Shown here: positions 1 to 6,356 of the stretch, one piece after another
Numbering within the stretch: the stretch's first letter is position 1
How the letters are laid out: the number at the start of each line of letters is the position of its first letter
Source: an uncultured Campylobacter sp.
GTDB lineage: Bacteria > Campylobacterota > Campylobacteria > Campylobacterales > Campylobacteraceae
Direction of reading: 5' to 3'
Length of the DNA stretch: 6,738 nt
Assembly: GCA_937875715.1 (NCBI GenBank)
Contig: CALEHZ010000082.1
Span: 1-6,738 of the forward strand
The notes under the pieces: model-generated
Database searches by the model: none
What the model was told of the DNA's origin: nothing
The model's input: only the letters and a program-made list of their open reading frames with translations
Translations under genes and position numbers: made by a program

Positions 1-260
1 CCAAGTAGATCGTAAAGCTCACTGCTCACCGCAATGAGCAGTTATATCAGAGCCAGCTCATCGCGTGACGGCTCGACACGCTCCCGCTAACATTCGCTTC
101 GCAGCGGTACTAAGCTCAGGCTTCGCAGGCTTGCTCGCCTTCGCTAAGGACCGGCGGCTCATGATTGTCTCGCCTGTCACATAACGAACGGATCTCTTAC
201 ATTAAATCCGGGATTTTATCGCGGCGTTGACCGAAGGAATAAAGCCGCGAAAGCTTAAAA
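1..260. other. G+C-rich segment without a convincing gene
   Basis: This stretch is far richer in G+C than the rest of the window (about 37-38 of 60 bases in both 61-120 and 121-180 by hand count), and composition drops back to AT-rich near 260. It contains short inverted repeats: ACTGCTCA at 21-28 with TGAGCAGT at 35-42 (8 bp, 6-nt loop), CGCT/AGCG at 95-106, and TCGCGGC at 219-225 with GCCGCGA at 244-250. The word GCTTCGCAG occurs twice (97-105 and about 120-128). Both strands contain short open frames, but none has both a credible start and protein-like content; high G+C alone lowers stop frequency. It could be a structured RNA, a dispersed repeat, or the edge of foreign DNA. The sequence does not decide between these. 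Confidence 0.45.
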
Positions 261-293
261 AATACTTATATTTTAAACTGCGATAATTATTTT

Positions 294-398
294 ATGGATA
301 ATCCATTTTCTTTGTATGAGTTTAGGGCATTTCATGCCACTATAGATAAAAAAGAAGCAAAAAACGAACTTTTTGGCTTAATCACAAAAAAGTGTTGA
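294..398 (+). pseudogene. Possible 34-codon ORF or gene-start remnant
   Basis: An ATG at 294 opens a frame of 34 codons ending in TGA at 396-398. No Shine-Dalgarno sequence precedes it. The first ten residues (MDNPFSLYEF) remind me of the N-terminus of some bacterial membrane proteins that begin NPFSLYDF followed by a hydrophobic segment. Here the continuation is charged (IDKKEAKNELF) and has no membrane helix. If the resemblance is real, this is a start fused to unrelated sequence by a deletion. It may equally be chance. Confidence 0.15.
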
Positions 399-443
399 TA
401 AAAACCCTTTGAAATTATGATTAGTTCATCGTTTCAAAGGGTT
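396..443 (-). terminator. Probable intrinsic terminator for the uvrB transcript
   Basis: A perfect 12-bp inverted repeat, AACCCTTTGAAA at 403-414 and TTTCAAAGGGTT at 432-443, encloses a 17-nt loop. Read on the minus strand, the stem is followed by TTTTTATC, a short U-tract, so it can act as a factor-independent terminator for leftward transcription from uvrB and the gene behind it. On the plus strand the stem is followed by CAAAAAA, so it would not terminate rightward transcription. The stem is only moderately G+C-rich and the U-tract is short, so efficiency is uncertain. Confidence 0.5.
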
Positions 444-487
444 CAAAAAATTCATAATAAAAAATTAATTTTAAAAAATTCAGTAGT

Positions 488-503
488 GAATTTTATAAAA
501 TTC
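488..503. repeat. Perfect AT palindrome GAATTTTATAAAATTC
   Basis: A 16-bp perfect palindrome overlaps the stop region of the small minus-strand gene. A 15/16 copy lies at the end of priA (5866-5881), and partial versions lie at the start of uvrB (2830-2842) and before priA (3895-3918). It may be a recurring intergenic word of this genome or a compositional by-product of AT richness. Confidence 0.4.
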
Positions 504-849
504 AAACCTTAAAAAAGTGCGTTTCATAAGTGTGCTTTATACAAAAAATTGCTTCTTGATTAAAGTGTTTGGCTATGGTTTTTATAATCTCTTTTAGCTC
601 TTTTTGTGCGAAGCAATACTTTTAGCGTATTTTCTCGCACAAAAGTGCCATCATCGTGGTAATAACCACCAAGCACTTTGCTTAGAGTAAAGGCGATTTT
701 ATGCTGTCTTAAAACTGAGCTAAGATCGCCGATATACACGCTAGTATCATACATTTGTCTATGTTCGTCTTTATCATCAAGCCCTATGTAGATAGTATAA
801 AATGCTCTTTTTTACCAAAGAATTTTGCCAAAATGTTTAGAGCACTCAT
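502..849 (-). pseudogene. Small gene directly after uvrB, broken by two frameshifts
   Basis: I do not recognise the protein. The uvrB stop TAA (852-850) is followed without a gap by ATG (849-847), giving MSALNILAKFFGKK before a stop at 786-784. A second frame takes over near 811-797 (AFYTIYIGLDDKDEHRQ, later VLGGYYHDDGTFVRENTL). A third takes over near 621-600 (LKEIIKTIAKHFNQEA) and ends HTYETHFFKV at TGA 504-502. One A added to the A6 tract (813-808 on the minus strand) and one removed from the A5 tract (605-601) would rejoin all three frames into about 115 residues. The two shifts compensate, since 348 bp is 116 codons. The 64-codon ORF at 560-754 is only the middle piece, and its ATG is internal. 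The zero-gap start suggests translational coupling to uvrB. Alternatives are sequencing error or slippage during expression. Confidence 0.65.
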
Positions 850-2829
850 TTATAAATCCTTTAATTTTTTGATTTCTTCACGCAAAGCAATCGCCTTTTC
901 AAACTCCAAGTTTTTAGCCGCTTCAAGCATCTGCGCCCTTAATTCTTTTACGATTTTTGCCCGCTCGGCCGCTGGCATTTTCTCTAACTTTTTAGCCTTA
1001 TTATATAATGGTTCGTTTGCCTCGTCGTGCAGGCTTTCCTCTACGCTGCGAGATACTGATTTTGGCGTGATATTATGAGCTTTGTTATACTCATCTTGAA
1101 GTTTTCTGCGGCGAAGTGTTACATCCATCGCTTCTTTCATGCTTTTTGTGATTTTATTAGCAAAGAGTAAAACCTTTCCATGCTCGTTTCTAGCAGCTCT
1201 GCCCATGGTTTGGATTAGCGAAGTAGTAGAGCGCAAAAAGCCCTCTTTATCAGCGTCCATCACAGCTACAAGTGCGACCTCAGGCAGATCTAGCCCCTCA
1301 CGCAAGAGATTTATTCCTATTAAAATATCATACTCGCCACGGCGCAAACCACGAATTAGCTCATTTCGCTCAATCGCGTCAATGTCTGAGTGCATATACC
1401 GCACTTTAAGCCCAAGTTCTAAGTAATATTTGCTTAATTCTTCTGCCATTTTTTTGGTTAGCGTAGTGATTAGCACGCGGTTGCCAGCTTCAATCACCTT
1501 TTTTGCCCTGTCATACAGGACTTCAACTTGATTATCGCTAGAAATCACTTCAATTTCTGGGTCAAGTAAGCCAGTTGGACGCAGAATTTGCTCGTAAATA
1601 TGGGGCTTTGAAAGCTCTAATTCATACTCATTTGGCGTAGCTGAGACAAAGAGAAAATGCGCCTTTTTGTTTATAAACTCATCAAACATCAAAGGGCGAT
1701 TATCCAAAGCGCTTGGCAAACGAAAGCCGTATTCTACCAAAACTTCTTTGCGGCTGCGATCGCCTGCAAACATACCACGAAATTGCGGCAAACTCACATG
1801 ACTTTCATCTACGATTACTAAATAAGGGCGCTCTTTTATTTCGTAATAATCAAACATAGAATACGGCGTCTCTCCTGCCTTTTGTCCGGTTAAATAACGA
1901 GCGTAGTTTTCAATGCCCTTTGTCATGCCGGTAGTTTTTAGCATTTCAAGGTCAAACTCCACTCTTTGCTTTAAGCGCTGAAATTCCACTAAACGATTTT
2001 CTTTTTTATAAAATTCAAGTCTTTCATCAAGTTCTTTTTCTATCTCTTTTATCGCAGATTTCAAGCGATTTTCGCCCACGATAAACTGACTTGTAGCATA
2101 AAGTGTGAATTTTTTAAGATCCCTAGTTTTTTTGCCTGTAATTGCGTCTATATGATACATGCTCTCTATCTCATCGCCAAAAAATTCAAGCCTTAAAACT
2201 TCATCATTAAAATACGCTGGATAAATATCAATCACATCGCCATTTACCCTAAAATCGCCCCTATCAAAATAGCTATCATTGCGTTTATATCCCATTTCTA
2301 CAAGCTTTAAAAGCAAGTCTTTTTGGTGGTAGTTTTGAGAGGGCTCTAAAAATAGCACCATGCCTTGATACTCAGCCGGATTGCCTAGACCATAGTTTGC
2401 TGAGACTGAGGCAATCACTACCACATCATCAAAGCTTAGTAAATTTGCAGTCGCTGAAAGCCTTAAACGCTCTAATTCATCGTTAATTGCGCTATCTTTT
2501 TCAATGAATAAATCCTGCCTTGGAATATACGCTTCTGGCTGATAATAATCATAGTAGCTTATAAAATACTCCACATGATTTCCCTTAAAAAAGCCTTTAA
2601 ACTCACTATATAACTGCGCTGCTAGGCTTTTATTGTGCGTCATAATTAGAGTTGGCATATTTAGCCTAGCAATTACATTTGCCATAGTAAAGGTCTTGCC
2701 TGAGCCAGTTACTCCTAAAAGCGTGGTGTATTTTGCGCCACTATTTATAGCTTTTACGATATTATTTATCGCGTTTTCTTGGTCGCCTGAGGGCTTAAAT
2801 TTGCTTGTTAGAGTAAAGATATTTTTCAC
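850..2829 (-). CDS. uvrB: UvrABC excinuclease subunit B
   Basis: UvrB is the damage-verifying helicase-like subunit of nucleotide excision repair. It is loaded by UvrA, probes DNA with a beta-hairpin and recruits UvrC for incision. The 659-residue product is full length for the family. It shows the start motif FKPSGDQ (11-17, followed by E where P is usual), Walker A GVTGSGKT (39-46), the tyrosine-rich beta-hairpin [12 protein letters not shown] (92-103), the Walker B-type box DESH (341-344), SATPNE (396-401), [13 protein letters not shown] (506-518), QTMGRAARN (540-548) and a C-terminal UVR motif that binds UvrC (about 620-659). The start is GTG at 2829-2827: an in-frame TAA lies at 2838-2836, three codons upstream, and the next methionine is residue 49, inside the helicase core. 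No strong Shine-Dalgarno sequence precedes it. The gene is divergent from the cluster at 2953 and reads intact throughout. Confidence 0.98.
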   Translation of the reverse strand: MKNIFTLTSKFKPSGDQENAINNIVKAINSGAKYTTLLGVTGSGKTFTMANVIARLNMPTLIMTHNKSLAAQLYSEFKGFFKGNHVEYFISYYDYYQPEAYIPRQDLFIEKDSAINDELERLRLSATANLLSFDDVVVIASVSANYGLGNPAEYQGMVLFLEPSQNYHQKDLLLKLVEMGYKRNDSYFDRGDFRVNGDVIDIYPAYFNDEVLRLEFFGDEIESMYHIDAITGKKTRDLKKFTLYATSQFIVGENRLKSAIKEIEKELDERLEFYKKENRLVEFQRLKQRVEFDLEMLKTTGMTKGIENYARYLTGQKAGETPYSMFDYYEIKERPYLVIVDESHVSLPQFRGMFAGDRSRKEVLVEYGFRLPSALDNRPLMFDEFINKKAHFLFVSATPNEYELELSKPHIYEQILRPTGLLDPEIEVISSDNQVEVLYDRAKKVIEAGNRVLITTLTKKMAEELSKYYLELGLKVRYMHSDIDAIERNELIRGLRRGEYDILIGINLLREGLDLPEVALVAVMDADKEGFLRSTTSLIQTMGRAARNEHGKVLLFANKITKSMKEAMDVTLRRRKLQDEYNKAHNITPKSVSRSVEESLHDEANEPLYNKAKKLEKMPAAERAKIVKELRAQMLEAAKNLEFEKAIALREEIKKLKDL

Positions 2830-2861
2830 TGAATTTTATAAACTTTCTAAAATTTTAAACA

Positions 2862-2870
2862 ATTTTAGCA
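2862..2870 (-). promoter_or_regulatory. Extended -10 promoter box for uvrB
   Basis: The minus strand reads TGCTAAAAT at 2870-2862, matching the extended -10 form TGnTAnAAT used by the epsilonproteobacterial housekeeping sigma factor, which often lacks a clear -35 and relies on upstream T-rich tracts. It lies about 33 nt before the GTG start, implying a leader of roughly 25 nt. A matching box faces the other way at 2910-2918. Confidence 0.55.
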
Positions 2871-2909
2871 TTTTTTTTAATTTTTTTGTATTAAAAAATT
2901 ATAATTTTA

Positions 2910-2918
2910 TGCTAAAAT
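2910..2918 (+). promoter_or_regulatory. Extended -10 promoter box for the rightward cluster
   Basis: TGCTAAAAT at 2910-2918 is identical to the box serving uvrB on the other strand. It is preceded by T-runs at 2871-2887, as is usual for Campylobacter sigma-70 promoters. A transcript starting near 2925 would have a leader of about 28 nt, with AAAGG (2941-2945) placed 7 nt before the ATG at 2953. It probably drives the four genes from 2953 to priA. Confidence 0.6.
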
Positions 2919-2952
2919 AGCGATTTTATTACTACTTTACAAAGGTTTAAAA

Positions 2953-3183
2953 ATGTTTGAAGAAAAAGTACTTAATACACTAACTACTAAGGTTACAGAG
3001 CTTATGAGTAAATATGAAGAAGCTTGTGAAACTATTGAAAATTTACGCAACGAACTTGTAAGCGCAAAAGCTCAAAACGAAGCAAAAAGCAATCAAATCG
3101 CAAGATTAGAAGATGAGCTAAACAGCCACAGAAGCGAGAGCGATGACTTGCTAAAACAAGTTGAAGCTGTGCTTGGCAAATAA
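2953..3183 (+). CDS. Small coiled-coil protein (ZapB-like architecture)
   Basis: This gene encodes 76 residues with no signal peptide or membrane segment, so the protein is probably cytosolic. Almost the whole chain has heptad-like spacing of hydrophobic residues among Glu, Lys, Asn and Gln (for example ETIENLRNELVSAK, then QIARLEDELNSHR), which predicts one long parallel coiled coil. Length, composition and the closing LLKQVEAVLGK resemble ZapB/TIGR02449-type cell-division proteins, but short coiled coils look alike and this is only an inference. The start is well supported by AAAGG at 2941-2945. It is first in the rightward cluster and is followed after 14 bp by another small gene, so the two are likely co-translated. 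Confidence 0.85.
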   Translation: MFEEKVLNTLTTKVTELMSKYEEACETIENLRNELVSAKAQNEAKSNQIARLEDELNSHRSESDDLLKQVEAVLGK

Positions 3184-3197
3184 TTTAGGCTAAAAAT

Positions 3198-3437
3198 ATG
3201 AAAGAAATCGTGCTAAGCATCACAACCAAAACTGATAAAGAGTTTAAAATTAAGCTTGAAGATGATTTTGCCAAGGCTTTTGAGTGCGATTTACAAAAAT
3301 ATTTTGATGGCAAAACACAATTTGATATAAAACAGCTACTATTCGCCTTTATGAATAAATGCCTTGAAAGCTACGAGCAAGAGGCTCATTTAAACGGCAT
3401 TGTCGGCAATTTAGAAAAAACACTAGATGAAATGTAA
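3198..3437 (+). CDS. Conserved-looking 79-residue protein of unknown function
   Basis: I do not recognise a family with confidence. The product is soluble, without signal or membrane segment. It has a strand-like N-terminal part (EIVLSITTKTDKEFKIKL, residues 3-20) followed by helical segments (about residues 21-35 and 45-79) and ends in LEKTLDEM. This plan, a small N-terminal sheet followed by a long C-terminal helix, is loosely like ZapA, and the upstream gene is loosely ZapB-like; that is speculation. The gene follows the coiled-coil ORF by 14 bp, with a weak TTAGG at 3185-3189. Its TAA stop overlaps the TAAGGA that serves the next gene, so the three genes form one tight unit. Confidence 0.8.
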   Translation: MKEIVLSITTKTDKEFKIKLEDDFAKAFECDLQKYFDGKTQFDIKQLLFAFMNKCLESYEQEAHLNGIVGNLEKTLDEM

Positions 3438-3446
3438 GGAATAAAA

Positions 3447-3872
3447 ATGAAAAAAGCATTTACTATGATAGAATTAATTTTTGTAATCGTAGTTATCGGC
3501 ATACTTGCTAGTGTGGCTTTACCAAGACTTGCAGCAAATAGAGATGATGCTGAACTTACAAAAGCAAAAGCGCAAGTAGCTTCTATTAGAGCTGGAATTC
3601 AAACCGCAAGAAGCGCTAACCTGCTAAAAGGTGGCAATATGGCAAACGGCGGATATCCAGATAACCTAGATAATGGCAGTGATTTATTTGGCAATGTTTT
3701 AAGTAGTGGCATAAAAGCTGGAAACTGGAGTGGTAAAAATCCAAACTACACTTTAAATGTAAATGGCAAGACAGCTAAATTTACATATTATCCAACAACT
3801 GATGGCACCAATAAGGCTGGCTCTTTTGTATGTAGTGACAATAATGAGCTGTGCGGCTGGCTAGATAAATAA
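3447..3872 (+). CDS. Type II/IV pseudopilin-like protein with class III signal
   Basis: The 141-residue product starts MKKAFTMIELIFVIVVIGI. This is a short positive leader, a prepilin-peptidase site before Phe5, Glu at mature position 5, and a hydrophobic helix to about residue 25. The residue before the cleavage site is Ala rather than the usual Gly, which prepilin peptidases are known to accept. The soluble part (about 30-141) is Gly/Asn-rich and ends with two cysteines (C129 and C136) that could form a disulfide loop, as in some pseudopilins. Such proteins build the short pseudopilus of type II-like systems; in Campylobacter such machinery is used for DNA uptake, so a role in transformation is plausible but unproven. 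Start: AAGGA at 3436-3440, 6 nt before the ATG. No secretion or pilus genes adjoin it here. Confidence 0.88.
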   Translation: MKKAFTMIELIFVIVVIGILASVALPRLAANRDDAELTKAKAQVASIRAGIQTARSANLLKGGNMANGGYPDNLDNGSDLFGNVLSSGIKAGNWSGKNPNYTLNVNGKTAKFTYYPTTDGTNKAGSFVCSDNNELCGWLDK

Positions 3873-3906
3873 AACTCATAAAATTCACTAACTCATAAAA
3901 TTCACT
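3873..3906 (+). repeat. Two perfect tandem copies of a 17-bp unit
   Basis: AACTCATAAAATTCACT occurs at 3873-3889 and again, without interruption, at 3890-3906, directly after the pseudopilin stop codon. The second copy also forms the left arm of the hairpin at 3893-3919. A recent duplication is the simplest explanation, because the copies are identical in non-coding DNA. Confidence 0.9.
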
Positions 3907-3919
3907 TTGAATTTTATGG
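3893..3919 (+). other. AT-rich hairpin between the pseudopilin gene and priA
   Basis: CATAAAATTCA (3894-3904) and TGAATTTTATG (3908-3918) form a perfect 11-bp stem with a 3-nt loop, extendable by a T-G pair at 3893/3919. It ends 11 nt before the priA ATG. No clear Shine-Dalgarno sequence is seen between them. The stem is AT-rich and no strong T-run follows, so it is a poor terminator. It could protect the 3' end of the upstream message or reduce priA translation. Confidence 0.5.
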
Positions 3920-3929
3920 CATATTTTCT

Positions 3930-5867
3930 ATGTTTTATTACGAAATAATCATCATAAATCATGCTCTTGCCCCACTTACTTATGAAAGCGAACAAGAACT
4001 AGAATTATTTTCTTTCATCAAAGTAAGCCTTAGAAATAAAGAAGTTTTAGCTCTTGTTTGGCAGCAGGTGGCAAAGCCTGATTTTAAGACCAAAAATATT
4101 TTAGCCACCACCAGCCTTAAACTAACCGCTATCCAAACAAAACTATTAAAATTTATAAGTCATTATTATTCTAGCGAGCTTGGCGTGAGTGCTGCTTTAT
4201 TTGAGCCTTTTAATGCCGAACTTTTAGAAAATTCAAATATTTTAGAAAATTCAAATATTTTAGAAAATTCAAAACTTTTAGAAAATTCAAAACTTTTAGA
4301 AAATTCAAAAAATTCAAAACTTTTAGAAAATTCAAATATTTCTAACGCTCTGCCGATTTTAAACGAACAGCAGCAAAAGGCTTTTGAATTTTCTAACAAT
4401 CAAGAAATTAGCCTTATTTTTGGCGATACAGGATGCGGCAAAAGTGAAATATACATAAACGCCATCGCAAAAGCCCTAAATAATGACGAACAAGCCTTGC
4501 TTTTAATGCCAGAAATCGCCCTAACTCCACAGATGAAAATTCGCCTTGAAAAATATTTTAAAGGCAGACTTGGCATTTGGCACAGCGGCATCTCAAAACC
4601 CCAAAAAAAGAAGCTTTTAGCTGATTTTCACTCTGGCAAAATCAAGCTTATCGCTGGCGCACGCTCAGCACTTTTTTTGCCCTTTAAAAATCTTGGGCTA
4701 ATTATAGTGGATGAAGAACACGATGAAAGCTACAAAAACGCCGCCAAACCAGCTTATAACGCACGCGATTTAGCCCTTTATTTAGCCAAAAATTTTACCG
4801 GTGTAAAGACGATTTTAGGCTCAGCCACACCAAGCGTGACAAGCTATTATAAAATCCCACATTTTCGCCTAAAAGGCACTTATTTTAAATCTAGCAAAGA
4901 ATACATTTTTGACCCTTCACCTTTGGGGCTTTCAAAGCTGATTATTTCACATTTAGAAGCGGTTTTAAAGGAGCAAAAACAAGCCGTGATTTTCTTGCCA
5001 ACTAGGGGCAACTTTAAGTTGCTTTTATGCAAAGAATGCTCCGCTTCTTTTAGCTGTCCGTATTGCGCAGTTTCAATGAGCCTACACAAAAGCTCAAATG
5101 CGCTTAAATGCCACTATTGCGGCTATAGCCAGCCTATCCCAAAGACTTGCGATAAGTGTGGCGGTGCTACTTTTGAGAGTCAAAAAATCGGCACCAGCGA
5201 GCTAAAAGAACTTTTAGAAAAAGCCCTACCAAATGCTAGAATTGCGAAGTTTGACAGAGATGAGATCACCACAGCTAAAAAGCTTGAAGCGCTGCTAAAA
5301 AACTTCAATGATGGCAAAATTGACATTTTAGTCGGCACGCAGATGCTAAGTAAAGGCCATGACTATCACAATGTCGCAATGGCTGTAATTTTGGGGCTTG
5401 ATGAGCATTTGGTCTATCCTGATTTTAGAGCGCAGGAAAAAACCCTCGCCCTAGCCCAGCAAATCGCAGGCAGAGCAGGCAGAGCCAGCCACGGCAAAAT
5501 CATCATCCAAACAAAACAAGCTGAATTTTTTAAAAAATATTTGGATAATTATGATGAGTTTTTAAAAGATGAATTAGAGCTTAGAAAGCCCTTGTATCCA
5601 CCATTTGCTAGACTTTTGAGGATTTTAATCAGCCATAAAAATGAAAATCTTGCTCAAAAAATTCAAACTGAAATTGTAAATGAAATAAGAAACATCGCAG
5701 AACTTGAAATAATCGGCTTTGGTAAGGCGGGAATTGCTTTTATAGCTAATAAATTTCGCTATGAAATTTTACTTCGCTCAAAGAGCATTGAAGCACTTTT
5801 AAAAGCTGGTTTTATAGCCCAAAAACACGGCGTTCTAGCCGATATTGACCCAGTAAATTTTTCTTGA
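3930..5867 (+). CDS. priA: Primosomal replication restart helicase PriA
   Basis: PriA recognises stalled forks and D-loops and reloads the replicative helicase. The 645-residue product is shorter than the E. coli enzyme (about 730), mainly through a compact N-terminal DNA-binding region (about 1-98). The helicase core shows Walker A GDTGCGKS (165-172), GARSALFLPF (243-252), the DEEH box (261-264), LGSATPS (296-302), VGTQMLSKGHDY (468-479) and QIAGRAGRA (511-519). Eight zinc-binding cysteines are all present, in four pairs (C367/C370, C376/C379, C394/C397, C407/C410). The C-terminal domain includes PLYPPFARL (554-562). Residues 99-137 are a repetitive LENSNI/LENSKL linker. The start is the only ATG after an in-frame stop at 3888-3890, but it lacks a clear ribosome binding site and lies just behind a hairpin. 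It is last in the cluster, and an IS remnant follows 20 bp after its stop. Confidence 0.97.
   Translation: MFYYEIIIINHALAPLTYESEQELELFSFIKVSLRNKEVLALVWQQVAKPDFKTKNILATTSLKLTAIQTKLLKFISHYYSSELGVSAALFEPFNAELLENSNILENSNILENSKLLENSKLLENSKNSKLLENSNISNALPILNEQQQKAFEFSNNQEISLIFGDTGCGKSEIYINAIAKALNNDEQALLLMPEIALTPQMKIRLEKYFKGRLGIWHSGISKPQKKKLLADFHSGKIKLIAGARSALFLPFKNLGLIIVDEEHDESYKNAAKPAYNARDLALYLAKNFTGVKTILGSATPSVTSYYKIPHFRLKGTYFKSSKEYIFDPSPLGLSKLIISHLEAVLKEQKQAVIFLPTRGNFKLLLCKECSASFSCPYCAVSMSLHKSSNALKCHYCGYSQPIPKTCDKCGGATFESQKIGTSELKELLEKALPNARIAKFDRDEITTAKKLEALLKNFNDGKIDILVGTQMLSKGHDYHNVAMAVILGLDEHLVYPDFRAQEKTLALAQQIAGRAGRASHGKIIIQTKQAEFFKKYLDNYDEFLKDELELRKPLYPPFARLLRILISHKNENLAQKIQTEIVNEIRNIAELEIIGFGKAGIAFIANKFRYEILLRSKSIEALLKAGFIAQKHGVLADIDPVNFS
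4224..4340 (+). repeat. 18-bp in-frame tandem repeat within priA
   Basis: The array consists of two units of TTAGAAAATTCAAATATT (4224-4241 and 4242-4259), two of TTAGAAAATTCAAAACTT (4260-4277 and 4278-4295), an interrupted part with a truncated unit (4296-4322), and one more full unit of the first type (4323-4340). Every unit keeps frame and encodes LENSNI or LENSKL. The near-identity of units, with two variants in blocks, is typical of replication slippage. The array falls in the flexible stretch between the N-terminal domain and the helicase, where length change should be tolerated. Confidence 0.95.
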
Positions 5868-5887
5868 ATTTTATAAAATTTAAAAAA

Positions 5888-5904
5888 GGTGCTTGACTAG
5901 TATC
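5888..5904 (+). repeat. Left terminal inverted repeat of the IS remnant
   Basis: GGTGCTTGACTAGTATC matches the reverse complement of the right end at 16 of 17 positions, with the first 13 perfect. The outer boundary is taken at the GGTG that both ends share. Confidence 0.85.
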
Positions 5905-5928
5905 TTAATTTTAGATAGGATACAAACT

Positions 5929-6356
5929 ATGAAATACAGCCCTTAAAGCACAACAAAATTAAATAAAATTTTTTCATGCTTTACACAAGACATCATAGCC
6001 ACTGCTGCAGCAAAACGAAGTTTCTGTGAAAAACGAAGTTTCTGTGAAAAATTATCAGGCTAAATCGCAACACGATTAAGAACTATTTTTTTTAAGATCA
6101 GAAAGCTAATTTTCGAAGAATCTTTGCTAAATATCAAAAAAAATTTGGCGACTTTGAATGCGATGAGAGCTATTTCAAAGCTAAGCGCGTGAGCAAAAAA
6201 CGCGGCTTTGATGCTGTAGGAAAACGTCAGTTTTTAGCTTCGCTCCTGCTAGGTCATCTAAAAGAGTGCGAATTTGGGTATTATAATAGAAATAAAAATC
6301 TAACCAAAATTATCAAAAAACTTTGGGAAAAATACAAAAAAATTAAGAGATGCTAG
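5929..6356 (+). pseudogene. IS1595-family transposase, frameshifted and internally deleted
   Basis: ATG at 5929 with AGGAT at 5917-5921 opens MKYSP and meets a stop at once (5944-5946). Sense then resumes as LNKIF, FTQDIIATAAAK and, after an inserted repeat, LSG (helix-turn-helix region). Frame changes near 6060, 6086-6093 and 6128 are needed before the last readable frame (6129-6356): KYQKKFGDFECDESYF, with the first catalytic Asp at 6162-6164, then KRGFDAVGKRQ, then a jump to LKECEFGYYNRNKNL, a C-terminal motif of the family. Intact relatives have over 100 residues between the last two segments, holding the second catalytic Asp and the His/Asn/Lys part. These are missing, so the deletion near 6219-6262 removed the active site. 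At least four frameshifts plus the deletion make it clearly dead. Confidence 0.85.
6013..6048 (+). repeat. Two perfect copies of an 18-bp unit inserted in the transposase
   Basis: AAACGAAGTTTCTGTGAA occurs at 6013-6030 and 6031-6048. Removing the 36 bases joins GCAGCAAAA to TTATCAGGC in frame and restores the expected AAAKLSG of the helix-turn-helix region. The pair is therefore an insertion into the transposase rather than original sequence. Each unit encodes RSFCEK in the surrounding frame, so it did not itself break the frame. Confidence 0.85.

Noticed and set aside
38..181. Open frames on both strands in the G+C-rich segment, including a minus-strand ATG near 142
   Set aside because: High G+C makes stops rare. 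The frames lack recognisable domains, and open frames on both strands cannot be told from chance.
560..754. 64-codon minus-strand ORF as an independent gene
   Set aside because: Protein-like sequence continues upstream of its ATG in the same frame (AFYTIYIGLDDKDEHRQ) and beyond its stop in another frame, so it is the middle of a larger broken gene.
808..813. Phase-variable homopolymer controlling the gene after uvrB
   Set aside because: A6 is much shorter than the tracts usually responsible for phase variation in Campylobacter, and a second independent shift is present, so simple switching would not restore the protein.
3893..3919. Rho-independent terminator before priA
   Set aside because: The stem is almost all A/T and no strong T-run follows, so termination is not supported.
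4166..4399. Minus-strand ORF with repeated EFSK residues
   Set aside because: It is the antisense reading of the priA tandem repeat; priA is intact on the other strand.
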